Shown here piece by piece: positions 16,146 to 24,303 of a DNA stretch of 64,000 nucleotides. The notes below the pieces were generated by a model, which was given only the letters and a program-made list of their open reading frames with translations, was not told the origin of the DNA and did no database searches. Within the stretch, counting starts at the first letter, position 1; each line of letters opens with the position of its first letter. The stretch spans positions 62,001-126,000 of the forward strand of contig JANOSH010000016.1 in assembly GCA_031415695.1 (NCBI GenBank), written 5' to 3'. The DNA comes from JANOSH01 sp031415695 (GTDB lineage: Bacteria; Actinomycetota; Acidimicrobiia; Acidimicrobiales; Ilumatobacteraceae). The translations under genes and the position numbers were made by a program.

Positions 16146-17213
16146 ATGATCGAAACTCTTGACGCCTTCGGCGGTTGGCCAGCGCTCATCGGCCCCCTTT
16201 TGCGGGGCCAATCCCTCCAACGTGACCACGCAGCGGCTGGCATGGCTGCAATCCTGGCCGGAGAGGCTACGCCCGCGCAGATCGCCGGATTCGCGGTCGG
16301 ACTTCGCCAAAAGGGCGAAACCGTCGAGGAACTCTCGGGCCTACTCGACGCAATTTTGCTCGCAGCCGACCGCGTCGAATTGCCGTCTCCGCTCAACGAC
16401 ACAGCTGTCGACATTGTGGGAACCGGTGGCGACATGAGCCACTCCATCAACGTGTCTACGACATCCATGTTCGTTCTGGCTGGTGCCGGGGTTGTTATCT
16501 GTAAGCATGGAGGGCGTGCTGCGTCGTCGGCGTGCGGTGCCGGTGATCTACTTGCTGCACTCGGTGTGGCAATCGAATTGTCGCCGTTAGGCGTGCGTCG
16601 GTGCGTGGTCGACGCAGGTCTCGGCTTTTGTTTCGCCCCCCGCTTCCATCCAGGCTTTCGACATGCCGCCCCAGTTCGCCGAGAACTCGGGGTACAAACC
16701 GTGTTCAACATTCTTGGCCCGATGGCCAATCCGGCCCGGGTGAAACGAACTGTCCTGGGTGTTGCCGACCCAACAATGGTCGAGCGCATGCTCGGCGTCA
16801 TGGGCGAGCATGGCAGCACCCGGGTACTTATGGTGCACGGTGGTGACGGGCTCGACGAGATCACTACCACCGGCCCGACCCGCACGTGGGAGCTGCGTGA
16901 CGGACGTGTTGTTACCGGCGTTATTGACCCAGCGGCGTTAGGGCTCAGACTCGCCACAGCCGACCAATTACTCGGCGGCAGCCCTGAACTGAACGCAGCG
17001 TTATCCACAGCGATCCTGTCGGGCGAACCAGGCCCTCATCGAGACATCATCACGCTCAACGCCGCAGCCGGACTACTTATAGCCGACAAGGTCGACACAC
17101 TCGCTGATGGCCTCGAGCTTGCTCGCGCTGTCATCGACGATGGACGGGCACTGGCAGCGCTCGATCGTCTCGTAACGGTGTCGCAACTGGCTGCGGCCGA
17201 CGAACGCTCGTGA
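16146..17213 (+). CDS. trpD: Anthranilate phosphoribosyltransferase
   Basis: A 355-aa enzyme that joins anthranilate and PRPP in tryptophan biosynthesis. DIVGTGGDMSHSINVSTTS is the PRPP-binding glycine loop; later come GLGFCFAPRFHPGFRH, TVFNILGPMANPA and VMVHGGDGLDE-like sequence, all family signatures. The usual KHGNRAxSS motif reads KHGGRAASS, so the conserved Asn that normally contacts substrate is Gly. Everything else looks intact, so either activity is retained with a local change or the protein is a TrpD-like paralogue (TrpD2-type enzymes lack anthranilate activity). The ATG at 16146 follows a TATCCT hexamer by 9 nt. It is the first gene of a three-gene overlapping operon with thrB and ddaH; no other trp genes are near. 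Confidence 0.85.
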   Translation: MIETLDAFGGWPALIGPLLRGQSLQRDHAAAGMAAILAGEATPAQIAGFAVGLRQKGETVEELSGLLDAILLAADRVELPSPLNDTAVDIVGTGGDMSHSINVSTTSMFVLAGAGVVICKHGGRAASSACGAGDLLAALGVAIELSPLGVRRCVVDAGLGFCFAPRFHPGFRHAAPVRRELGVQTVFNILGPMANPARVKRTVLGVADPTMVERMLGVMGEHGSTRVLMVHGGDGLDEITTTGPTRTWELRDGRVVTGVIDPAALGLRLATADQLLGGSPELNAALSTAILSGEPGPHRDIITLNAAAGLLIADKVDTLADGLELARAVIDDGRALAALDRLVTVSQLAAADERS

Positions 17214-18031
17214 TCGTTCGAGTACCGGCTTCGTCGGCCAATATCGGACCTGGCTTCGACGCGCTTGGCATGGCCTTGTCTCTGCATCTCGAGCTTGAAA
17301 TCGGGGACACCGTCACCGAATCGAACATCGACGAGCGTCATCCGGCCAGTGTTGCCTTCCGGGCGGCTGGAGGCACCGGTCCCTTAGCGGTGCGTTGCCC
17401 CATTCCGTCGGGTCGTGGCCTCGGATTCTCGGGAGCGGCGAGGGTGGCCGGATTGGTGGGCGCCGTCGCCCAACGCCGGAAGGCTGTCGTTCTCGACGAC
17501 GACGAACTGGCCGAGGTCTTGGCCACCGCAACTACGCTGGAAGGTCATGCCGACAATGTAGCGGCCTCGCTGATTGGCGGAGTCGTTGCCACCGGGTCCG
17601 GCCTAGTGGTTTCGGTGCCACTTGGTCTCGACCCGGTTGTTTTGGTGTGGGTACCGCAAGCCCACACGTCCACCGACTCAAGCCGCGCCGGGTTAGCCAC
17701 GCACGTCCAACGTTCAGACGCGGTGTTCAATATTGCCCACACGGCAATGTTGGTGGCTGCGCTTGCCGCCGGCGACGTGCGCGTATTGCGAACCGTTACC
17801 CAAGATCGTCTGCATCAACACGAGCGATTCGCAAGATCGCCAACGAGTCGGGCGGCTTTCGAGGCCGGTCTTGAGGCCGGGGCGTGGTGCGGCTGGCTGT
17901 CGGGTTCCGGACCAACCGTGGCATTCCTGTGCAGCTCCGACATGGTCGAGGCCGTGTCGGCGGCGCTGCCAGATGAGGGTCACGTGAAAGAGCTTCGGAT
18001 CGACCATGCCGGTGCGGTGATCGAGGAATGA
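17210..18031 (+). CDS. thrB: Homoserine kinase (GHMP family)
   Basis: A 273-aa GHMP kinase that phosphorylates L-homoserine in threonine biosynthesis. The N-terminus VPASSANIGPGFDALGMAL is diagnostic. The ATP-binding motif reads IPSGRGLGFSGAA, with Phe-Ser where most members have Ser-Ser. LEGHADNVAASLIGG and the C-terminal SGSGPTVAFL are also present. The length is slightly below the usual 290-310. GTG 17210 overlaps the trpD stop and the gene's stop overlaps the ddaH ATG. hom and thrC are not in the window, so the cluster is a mixed amino acid operon. Confidence 0.88.
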   Translation: MIVRVPASSANIGPGFDALGMALSLHLELEIGDTVTESNIDERHPASVAFRAAGGTGPLAVRCPIPSGRGLGFSGAARVAGLVGAVAQRRKAVVLDDDELAEVLATATTLEGHADNVAASLIGGVVATGSGLVVSVPLGLDPVVLVWVPQAHTSTDSSRAGLATHVQRSDAVFNIAHTAMLVAALAAGDVRVLRTVTQDRLHQHERFARSPTSRAAFEAGLEAGAWCGWLSGSGPTVAFLCSSDMVEAVSAALPDEGHVKELRIDHAGAVIEE

Positions 18032-18795
18032 GCCGCATCGCGCTTGTTCGTCGGCCCAGCCGTCGACTGGCCGATGGCCTGCTCACCCACATGGAACGCG
18101 TGCCCGTCGATTACCAACTGGCTGTGCGTCAATGGCACGGGTATGTCGATGCGATGCGGGCGGAGGGCTGGCGAATAGTCGAGGTCCCTCGTGCCGACGA
18201 ACATCCTGATTCTGTGTTCATCGAAGACACCATGGTGGCATCGTCTGAGCTCGTCATTATGGCGTTACCTGGCGCGCCGAGCAGGCGGGGCGAAGTTGCG
18301 CCCGCCGAAGCTGTGGTGCGCTCGCTCGGGCACGCGATTGGCCGTATTGTTGCCCCAGGAACCCTTGATGGTGGCGACATCTTGAAGGTGGGCACTACCT
18401 GGTATCTCGGGCTGAGCCTGCGTACCAACGCCGAAGCGGCCCGCCAGTTGGCCGAGCTGTTGCGGCCATCGGGGGTGCGAATTGTGAAGGTTCCGCTCAC
18501 CAAAGTGTTACATCTCAAGTCGGCTGTAACCGCACTGCCCGATGGCACCATCGTTGGCTACGAGCCCCTGGTCGACGACGTCTCGCTCTTCGCGCCGTTC
18601 TTGGCGGTTCCCGAAGAGTCGGGCTCCCATGTTGTGATTCTGGGCGAACATCGGCTCTTGATCGCGGCGGACTGCCCCGAAACCGCAGCGGTCCTGCGGT
18701 CACGAGGGTACGAACTAGTTCAGGTCGACATCAGCGAGTTTCAAAAACTCGAAGGCTGTGTTACGTGTCTGTCGGTGCGGCTACGAGGCGAGTAG
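18028..18795 (+). CDS. Dimethylarginine dimethylaminohydrolase-like amidinotransferase-fold enzyme
   Basis: A 255-aa enzyme of the guanidino-group modifying superfamily. Features are VFIEDTMVAS with the substrate-binding Glu/Asp, GTLDGGDILKVG, the catalytic His in LHLKSAVTAL and the nucleophile Cys near the C-terminus in LEGCVTCLSVRL. These match DDAH, which turns methylated arginines into citrulline. Bacterial members may act on other guanidino compounds, so the substrate is inferred. Its stop overlaps the convergent nuclease gene tail to tail by 15 bp, and its ATG overlaps thrB. Confidence 0.85.
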   Translation: MSRIALVRRPSRRLADGLLTHMERVPVDYQLAVRQWHGYVDAMRAEGWRIVEVPRADEHPDSVFIEDTMVASSELVIMALPGAPSRRGEVAPAEAVVRSLGHAIGRIVAPGTLDGGDILKVGTTWYLGLSLRTNAEAARQLAELLRPSGVRIVKVPLTKVLHLKSAVTALPDGTIVGYEPLVDDVSLFAPFLAVPEESGSHVVILGEHRLLIAADCPETAAVLRSRGYELVQVDISEFQKLEGCVTCLSVRLRGE

Positions 18796-20433
18796 ACGCA
18801 TGCCTGGCTTGAACTGGGGGAGTGGCCGACGAGGTGACGCCAACCCCATGTCGCTGTACTCAAGACGAATCCGCGATGATTCCTTGTCGAGCCACGCGGC
18901 AACGCATAACACTTCGTCGGCCATATTGGTGGGTACCGGTCCGGTGTCGGGCATGACCTGAGGGTCGTCGAGCAGCAGCGCGCTAGCGCCATCGGGCCCC
19001 CACGACCGGCGCAGGAGTCCACCGACCAGTTCGGCCCCGCTGCCATCACGAAACGCCAACCGAACCGCCCCGGCCCGCCGCAATGTATCGAGGCGTTCCT
19101 GGCGACGCAACGCCGAAGCGAGCGCGTCGGCGCGGTCTCGGGCGTCGGCGGCTTCTTCATAACGGCCATGGGCGGCTAGGTCGGACATGCGTTCCTGTAA
19201 CGGTCGTAACAGCAGATCGGGTTCGCCCGACAGCGCCCGGCGAACGGTATCGACAAACGGCAGATAGCCATCGGCTGAAAGCTCGCCTGTGCAGGGGCAT
19301 GATGAAACGCCGAGCTGTGCTGCGGTACAGGGAGCCGCCGATCTCATGCGGGCGCGAGATGACGACGCGCCCCCGCATCGGCGCAACGGCACCACCGTGT
19401 GAATAGCGTCGATGACAAGCCGTGCTGTTGTCATAGACGCCAGTGGACCCACGTACAGTGCGCCGTCGTCGACCACTTTCTTGGTGACCAGCAACCGGGG
19501 AAGTGATTCACCCAGCGTGAGCTTCACGTAGCTATAGGCCGCCGAGGTGCGGCCTTGCTTGTTGTAGCGCGGCTGATGTTGGTGAATGAGCCGAAGTTCA
19601 ACGACAGCTGCATCGAGTGTGGTGGGGCACGTGAGGTGATCGATGCGCTGTACCTCGCGAAGCAACGTGCCGACCTTGCGACGCTCGTCTCCGGAGAAGT
19701 AGGAACGAACGCGTTGGCGCAGGTTAGTGGCCTTACCAATGTACAGAACCTCGTTGCTTGCACCCCGAAACAGATAGACACCGGGCGACCGGGGAAGCTG
19801 ATTCGTGAGCGTGAGTTTCCCGGCTTGGGGATGGTTGGCCAACTTCGGAAGGGCAATGAGGTCGTCGAGCCCCAATACGCCTAGACCCGCGGCGCGTTCG
19901 AGGAACAGATGCAGCAGGTCGTTAGTGGCCAACGCATCATCGAGCGCTCGGTGGCTGGGCTGGTGAACGAGACGGAAGTGGCTGGCCAATGTTCCGAGCT
20001 TGCAATTGGGGACTTCGTCGCGAACAAGGCGCCGCGCCAACGCAACCGTGTCAATGACCTGGTTAGAGAACCGTGGCCACCCGGCTCGCTCGAATGCGGC
20101 GTTGAGATACCCGGTGTCGTATCGAACGTTGTGGCCCACGAGAACGGTACCTGCGGTGAACTCGACGAGGCTCGGTAACACCGACTCGATTCGTGGTGCT
20201 GGGAGCACCATGGCCTGCGTGATGCCGGTGAGCATGGTGATTACCGGTGGAACCAGCATTCCCGGGTTGATCAAGGTTTGAAATGTGGCAAGCACTTCAC
20301 CGCCACGCACCTTGACGGCACCGATTTCCGTGATGCCGCCATCGGCCGCGGTGCCGCCCGTTGTTTCGATGTCTATGACGCAAAAGGTGACATCGCATAG
20401 CGGTGTTCCCAGATCATCGAACGAGCGTTGCAC
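18781..20433 (-). CDS. DnaQ-like exonuclease fused to UvrC-type GIY-YIG nuclease (Cho-like)
   Basis: About 550 aa. Residues about 15-170 are a DEDDh exonuclease: VIDIETTG (DxE), VGHNVRYDTGYL and SHRALDDALATND (H and D). A GIY-YIG domain follows with SPGVYLFRG and LYIGKATNLRQRVRSYFSG. The next region resembles the UvrC N-terminal half and has four Cys (RRC, APC, SSCPC) in a pattern that could bind an Fe-S cluster, as known for UvrC. A UVR-like helix pair (MSDLAAHGRYEEAADARDRA) is near 430. No UvrC C-terminal endonuclease or HhH domains exist. It probably nicks DNA 3' of lesions, like E. coli Cho, which is SOS-induced. GTG 20433 is 7 nt after a TACAGT hexamer (leaderless); GTG 20442 is an alternative. 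Two SOS boxes lie just upstream. Confidence 0.88.
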   Translation of the reverse strand: MQRSFDDLGTPLCDVTFCVIDIETTGGTAADGGITEIGAVKVRGGEVLATFQTLINPGMLVPPVITMLTGITQAMVLPAPRIESVLPSLVEFTAGTVLVGHNVRYDTGYLNAAFERAGWPRFSNQVIDTVALARRLVRDEVPNCKLGTLASHFRLVHQPSHRALDDALATNDLLHLFLERAAGLGVLGLDDLIALPKLANHPQAGKLTLTNQLPRSPGVYLFRGASNEVLYIGKATNLRQRVRSYFSGDERRKVGTLLREVQRIDHLTCPTTLDAAVVELRLIHQHQPRYNKQGRTSAAYSYVKLTLGESLPRLLVTKKVVDDGALYVGPLASMTTARLVIDAIHTVVPLRRCGGASSSRARMRSAAPCTAAQLGVSSCPCTGELSADGYLPFVDTVRRALSGEPDLLLRPLQERMSDLAAHGRYEEAADARDRADALASALRRQERLDTLRRAGAVRLAFRDGSGAELVGGLLRRSWGPDGASALLLDDPQVMPDTGPVPTNMADEVLCVAAWLDKESSRIRLEYSDMGLASPRRPLPQFKPGMRLLAS

Positions 20434-20449
20434 CCGAGTCACTGTAGGT

Positions 20450-20461
20450 GAACATGTGTTC
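20450..20461. promoter_or_regulatory. LexA (SOS) box 1
   Basis: GAACATGTGTTC, a perfect 12-bp palindrome that fits the actinobacterial and Gram-positive LexA consensus GAAC-N4-GTTC. It is about 8-17 bp upstream of the GTG starts of the DnaQ-UvrC fusion gene, overlapping its likely promoter. Confidence 0.8.
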
Positions 20462-20469
20462 GTACACAA

Positions 20470-20481
20470 GAACAAACGTTC
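20470..20481. promoter_or_regulatory. LexA (SOS) box 2
   Basis: GAACAAACGTTC, the second GAAC-N4-GTTC site, with its centre 20 bp from box 1. It lies in the -35 region upstream of TATACT (20489-20494) for the NYN-domain gene and ends 22 bp before that gene's ATG. Confidence 0.75.
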
Positions 20482-20488
20482 TGCTGGC

Positions 20489-20494
20489 TATACT
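20489..20494 (+). promoter_or_regulatory. -10 element of the NYN gene (leaderless transcript)
   Basis: TATACT is followed by 8 nt and then the ATG at 20503, with no Shine-Dalgarno. Transcription would start at or very near the start codon. LexA bound to box 2 would cover the upstream promoter part. Confidence 0.55.
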
Positions 20495-20502
20495 TGGCGT
20501 GC

Positions 20503-21723
20503 ATGGCGCCACGCACTGAGCCTCTCCGCGCGGCCCTGGAGTTTGCGTTCCTTGTCGCCGTCATCGGTTCGCAGCGCAAGCCACCTATTGCCGCACCTGT
20601 GGGGCTCCGGCAGTTTTTGCGGTTTCAGAAACTGCCGCCGGCGGCACGTGAACCGGTGAGATCGGCAGTCGACAACGACGACGAGTTTCGGCTTCGGCTT
20701 GCGAATGCCGCAGACGAAGCGGTGCTTGGGCGGGCGGGTTGGTTGTGGTTGACAAGACCTGAGGGGTGGCAGGCAGAACTTACCGAGCTTACCGGCGAAC
20801 CGTCATCGGGAGTAGTGGGTGACTCCTCGGTCTCCCGTCAGGCAACGGCCGCCGGGTCGGCAAAGGCCGAGTTGGCGACGGTTAAGACCGTCGTTGCCCG
20901 GTTGACCGCAGAACGCGACTCACTTGTGGCAACGAACGTCAAACTCCAGCGTGTTGTGGCTGAGTCCGATGCGGCAGTAGCCAACCTGCGCAAGAAAGTG
21001 GCGTCGCTAACGAAAAGACTGGCTGACAAACCGGCGTTGCCAGGCCCAGGGCTTCCACATCCAGTACCTGTGCCGACCCCGCTGTCGACCCTCTTGCCGA
21101 TTGCTCTGCCAGACCCAGAGCCAACCATCGATATTGCTCGGGTGAGGTCGTCGATTACTCAAGCGGCCCGTGCGCTCGCCGACATCGAGATGCTGCTCAC
21201 TACGGCCAAGCCAACCACTGGCCCCAGCGCCGACAGGCCACGCAAATCTGCGCAACGGCGGGTGCCCGTGGTCGTGGCCGCCGGAGTGCTGGTCGACTCC
21301 GTTGAAGGCGCCGTGCAGCTATTGCAGGCCGGAGTGCTGGTAATTATCGATGGATACAACGTGGCCAAGCAGGCCTGGCCGAAGGCCACGTTGCTCGAAC
21401 AACGCGAACAGCTACTCGATGTGGTCACCGAGGTTTCGGCGCGGCATCACACATCGGTCAATGTGGTGTTCGACGGTGCGGCCATACCCGGGGGCGCTCG
21501 ACGCAACAAGCGATTGCCCGTGACGTTCTCGCCCGCGGGGGTGTCGGCGGACGAGGTCATCATCGAAATGGTTCGTGGACTGCCGTATGAACATGGCGTT
21601 GTCGTTGTCACGAGCGACCGCGAAGTGCGCGAGGCCGGCGAGCGGCTTGGAGCCCGGTTGATGCACAGCCGAACGTTCATGGCGGCGGCCGCACGTCAAC
21701 GTGGCCAATCATTCGGTGTATGA
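20503..21723 (+). CDS. NYN (PIN-like) domain protein, candidate SOS-regulated RNase
   Basis: A 406-aa protein. The N-terminal 100 residues are basic and unassigned; about 120-190 form a coiled coil (ERDSLVATNVKLQRVVAESD); a Pro-rich linker follows; residues about 280-406 are a NYN/YacP-type (DUF901) nuclease fold with VLVIIDGYNVAKQAWP, VFDGA, SADEVIIEMV and VVVVTSDREVREAGERLGA. The Asp residues in IDGYN, FDGA, SADE and TSDRE match the acidic metal site of the family, whose Bacillus member Rae1/YacP cleaves mRNA at the ribosome. The ATG at 20503 is 8 nt after TATACT. It shares a divergent control region with the DnaQ-UvrC nuclease and should be LexA-controlled if the boxes work. Confidence 0.83.
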   Translation: MAPRTEPLRAALEFAFLVAVIGSQRKPPIAAPVGLRQFLRFQKLPPAAREPVRSAVDNDDEFRLRLANAADEAVLGRAGWLWLTRPEGWQAELTELTGEPSSGVVGDSSVSRQATAAGSAKAELATVKTVVARLTAERDSLVATNVKLQRVVAESDAAVANLRKKVASLTKRLADKPALPGPGLPHPVPVPTPLSTLLPIALPDPEPTIDIARVRSSITQAARALADIEMLLTTAKPTTGPSADRPRKSAQRRVPVVVAAGVLVDSVEGAVQLLQAGVLVIIDGYNVAKQAWPKATLLEQREQLLDVVTEVSARHHTSVNVVFDGAAIPGGARRNKRLPVTFSPAGVSADEVIIEMVRGLPYEHGVVVVTSDREVREAGERLGARLMHSRTFMAAAARQRGQSFGV

Positions 21724-21918
21724 ACGTACTGAATATCGCGTTCCAAGGCATCTTAGGCCCATCGCCGAACAATTTCGGTTCGAGCGTGCTGAAAAGTGGG
21801 TGGGAGATTCCGGAGACGACAGGTGATGGCCTGAACATCGTTTGGGAACTCTGTCACACCGTCTCTGCATACTGATGGTGGGTGGAGCCCGCACCTCAAC
21901 TTGAACGGATGTACCCCA

Positions 21919-22122
21919 ATGAACCAATCAACCGCAACCATGACCATCAGCTGCGATACGTGTGTCATGCGGGCAACCGCAGCCTGCGACGACTGTGTCG
22001 TCACCTACCTCTGCGACCGAGAATCGGGTACCGATGTGGTCTTCAACCTCGACGAAATGCGAGCCGTTCGCTTGCTGTCGTCGGCCGGTCTGGTCCCACG
22101 GCTGCGTCATCGCGCCAGCTAA
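21919..22122 (+). CDS. Cys-rich mini-protein upstream of queG-like gene
   Basis: A 67-aa protein with three Cys pairs close to the N-terminus: ISCDTCVM, ACDDCVV and a further Cys in TYLCDR. CDTC and CDDC are CxxC motifs, suggesting zinc or Fe-S binding or a redox role. The rest is VVFNLDEMRAVRLLSSAGLVPRLRHR, a likely amphipathic helix and basic tail. I do not recognise a named family. The ATG at 21919 is chosen since MNQSTATMTIS leads into the Cys motif; an upstream ATG (21901) is in frame. It ends 40 bp before the queG-like start, with a small hairpin between them. Confidence 0.6.
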   Translation: MNQSTATMTISCDTCVMRATAACDDCVVTYLCDRESGTDVVFNLDEMRAVRLLSSAGLVPRLRHRAS

Positions 22123-22124
22123 CA

Positions 22125-22140
22125 CCACGCTCGCGCGTGG
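22125..22140 (+). other. Short hairpin between the Cys-rich gene and the queG-like gene
   Basis: CCACGC-TCGC-GCGTGG folds into a perfect 6-bp stem with a 4-nt loop. There is no T-run after it, so it is not a typical terminator; it might tune mRNA stability or translation of the downstream gene. Confidence 0.4.
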
Positions 22141-22162
22141 CTTGGCCGGTATCGTTGGTGGT

Positions 22163-23185
22163 GTGGATCCCGTCTCGCGCCGCTACACCGACGAGATCCT
22201 CGACATCGGCACGTGCGCTGGCCTCGACAGCGTTGGTGTGGCACCAGCAACGACACTATGGCGAACCAGAGCTGCGTTAATCGAGCGTCGAGCCGCCGGC
22301 TTGCATGCCGACATGAAGTTCACGTACCTCAATCCGGAACGCTCAACCGAGCCAACACGGGTCGCGGCCGGCGCCCGCGCCATCGTCGTGGGAGCGCGAA
22401 GTTATCTGGAAGCCGACCCTGTCGTTGCGGAGTCGACACGAGCGCACGGCGAGGTGGCTCGCTACGCCTGGCGCGATCACTACGCACCGTTGCGTGACTC
22501 GCTACGAACGGTCGCTCGCCAGCTCAAAGCCGATGGCTATAAGGCCGTCGTGATAGCCGACGACAACGGTCTCGTTGACCGTGAAGTGGCGTACCTCGCC
22601 GGCATTGGCTGGTATGGCAAGAACGCCAATCTGCTACTGCCCGGGCGCGGTTCGTGGTACGTACTAGGAGCCGTTGTCACCACCGCGCCGTTAGTACCCG
22701 CGCCCGAACCGGTGGCCGACGGCTGCGGCGCGTGTCGGCGTTGTCTCGACGCATGCCCTACCGCTGCCATCATTGCGCCGGGCGTCATCGACGCCAATCG
22801 CTGCCTAGCCTGGATTGTGCAACGGCCGGGTACCGTGCCCCTGGAGTACCGAACGGCCATTGGAACTCGCGTGTACGGCTGTGACGATTGCCAGGATGTA
22901 TGCCCTCCCAACGTGCGGTTCGGCCGGCCACGGCGAAGCCATCCCGACACTATGTCGCATATCGATCTGGTGTGGCTCCTCGATGCGCCCGATACCGAGA
23001 TTCTCGACCGTGTCGGCCAGTGGTACATCGCAGATCGTGATCTCCGATGGTTACGACGCAATGCCTTAGTGGCCCTCGGTAACGTCGGCAACAAGTCGGT
23101 CGAGGCGATTGCCGCGCTGGAACGCTACCGATTGGGCCCGGACGAACTGCTGGCCGAACATGCTGCATGGGCACTAGGTCAATGA
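22163..23185 (+). CDS. queG: Epoxyqueuosine reductase-like [4Fe-4S] protein
   Basis: A 340-aa protein with cobalamin-dependent reductase architecture. The N-terminal region includes GIGWYGKNANLLLPGRGSWYVLG, the QueG signature. Two ferredoxin motifs, CGACRRCLDACPTAA and CDDCQDVCPPN, bind two [4Fe-4S] clusters, and the tail WLRRNALVALGNVGN resembles a HEAT-like repeat. QueG reduces epoxyqueuosine to queuosine in tRNA. The first suitable start is GTG 22163 (MDPVSRRYTDEIL); the frame is open further up but overlaps the Cys-rich gene. The stop overlaps the ATG of the mannosyltransferase gene. No other queuosine gene lies in the window. Confidence 0.85.
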   Translation: MDPVSRRYTDEILDIGTCAGLDSVGVAPATTLWRTRAALIERRAAGLHADMKFTYLNPERSTEPTRVAAGARAIVVGARSYLEADPVVAESTRAHGEVARYAWRDHYAPLRDSLRTVARQLKADGYKAVVIADDNGLVDREVAYLAGIGWYGKNANLLLPGRGSWYVLGAVVTTAPLVPAPEPVADGCGACRRCLDACPTAAIIAPGVIDANRCLAWIVQRPGTVPLEYRTAIGTRVYGCDDCQDVCPPNVRFGRPRRSHPDTMSHIDLVWLLDAPDTEILDRVGQWYIADRDLRWLRRNALVALGNVGNKSVEAIAALERYRLGPDELLAEHAAWALGQ

Positions 23186-24303
23186 AGCATCTTTTAGTCA
23201 CCAACGACTTTCCACCAAAGCACGGAGGCATACAGAACTATCTGTGGGAGCTGTGGCGACGTTTGCCTCCTGACAGTTTCGCTGTGCTCACCAGCCCCTT
23301 CGCCGGGGCTGCGGAGTGGGATGCCGATCAGCCCTACCGCATCGAACGCGTTCGCGAACCGTTCCTACTGCCGCATCCACTCATGATCAAACGCGTCAAT
23401 GCCCTCGCCGCAGAATTCGGAGCCGGGTTGGTAATGCTCGACCCGGCAATACCACTCGGCCAGATTGGCCCGTCGTTGAATCAGCCGTACGGCGTAGTTC
23501 TTCACGGGGCAGAAGTAACGATCCCCGGACGAATTCCCGGCACGAAACAGGCTTTGGCGTGCACACTCCGGCGGGCGCAAACCGTCATTGCCGCCGGCGG
23601 CTATCCCGCAGCGGAAGCTGAACGCACCGCAGGCCGTTCCTTGCCCATCACGATTATTCCACCGGGGGTCGATACAGCCCGATTTCATCCATTCGACTCC
23701 ACTAGGCGCCGCGCCGAGGTTCGAAGTCGACTCGGCCTACCGCATGCCGGTCGGCTGATCCTGGGCCAGTCGCGTCTGGTGCCACGTAAGGGATTCGATA
23801 CGGTCATTCGCGCAGCGGCCCTTTTGGCGCCGTCCCGGCCCGACCTGCATGTTGCTATCGGAGGTGCCGGGCGAGACGCCGACCGCCTGTCGAGGATCGC
23901 TCGTGAGCATCACGCTCCCGTGACATTTTTGGGCCGTGTGCCCGAGCCCGACCTCGCCGACCTTTTCGCGTGCGCCGACGTCTTTGCCATGTTGTGTCGA
24001 AGTCGTTGGGGTGGGCTCGAGCAGGAGGGCTTTGGCATCGTGTTCATCGAGGCTGCTGCGGCTGGGGTGCCCCAGGTGGCAGGGCGTTCAGGCGGGTCGC
24101 ACGAAGCGGTTGTCGACGGCGAAACCGGTTTCGTCGTCAACCCCGATTCGGTCGATGATACTGCCGCCGCCCTAGCGCGGTTGCTCGACGATGAAGGTCT
24201 CCGTCGACAGTTCTCGGCCGCGGGGAGAGCCCGTGTCGAGCAACACCTCACCTACGATGCGTTGGCGGCACGACTTGGTCATGCGCTAGGAGTACACGGG
24301 TGA
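23182..24303 (+). CDS. GT4 mannosyltransferase, PimB-like
   Basis: A 373-aa GT-B glycosyltransferase. Signatures: LVTNDFPPKHGGIQNYLWEL, where GG contacts the donor phosphate; LHGAEVTIPGRIPG; IPPGVDTARFHPFD; QSRLVPRKGFDTVIRA; and the EX7E motif in EGFGIVFIEAAAAGVP. These match PimB, the GDP-mannose-dependent alpha-(1-6)-phosphatidylinositol monomannoside mannosyltransferase of Actinobacteria. Acceptor in this organism is inferred. Its ATG overlaps the queG stop and its stop overlaps the next GTG, so the four genes are probably one transcript. Confidence 0.85.
   Translation: MKHLLVTNDFPPKHGGIQNYLWELWRRLPPDSFAVLTSPFAGAAEWDADQPYRIERVREPFLLPHPLMIKRVNALAAEFGAGLVMLDPAIPLGQIGPSLNQPYGVVLHGAEVTIPGRIPGTKQALACTLRRAQTVIAAGGYPAAEAERTAGRSLPITIIPPGVDTARFHPFDSTRRRAEVRSRLGLPHAGRLILGQSRLVPRKGFDTVIRAAALLAPSRPDLHVAIGGAGRDADRLSRIAREHHAPVTFLGRVPEPDLADLFACADVFAMLCRSRWGGLEQEGFGIVFIEAAAAGVPQVAGRSGGSHEAVVDGETGFVVNPDSVDDTAAALARLLDDEGLRRQFSAAGRARVEQHLTYDALAARLGHALGVHG

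Noticed and set aside
21769..21785. Third SOS-like site (CGAAC...GTTCG) near 21770
   Set aside because: The half-sites are separated by 7 bp instead of 4, which does not fit a LexA box.
22125..22140. Rho-independent terminator
   Set aside because: A stem is present but no T-run follows and the next gene begins 22 bp later.
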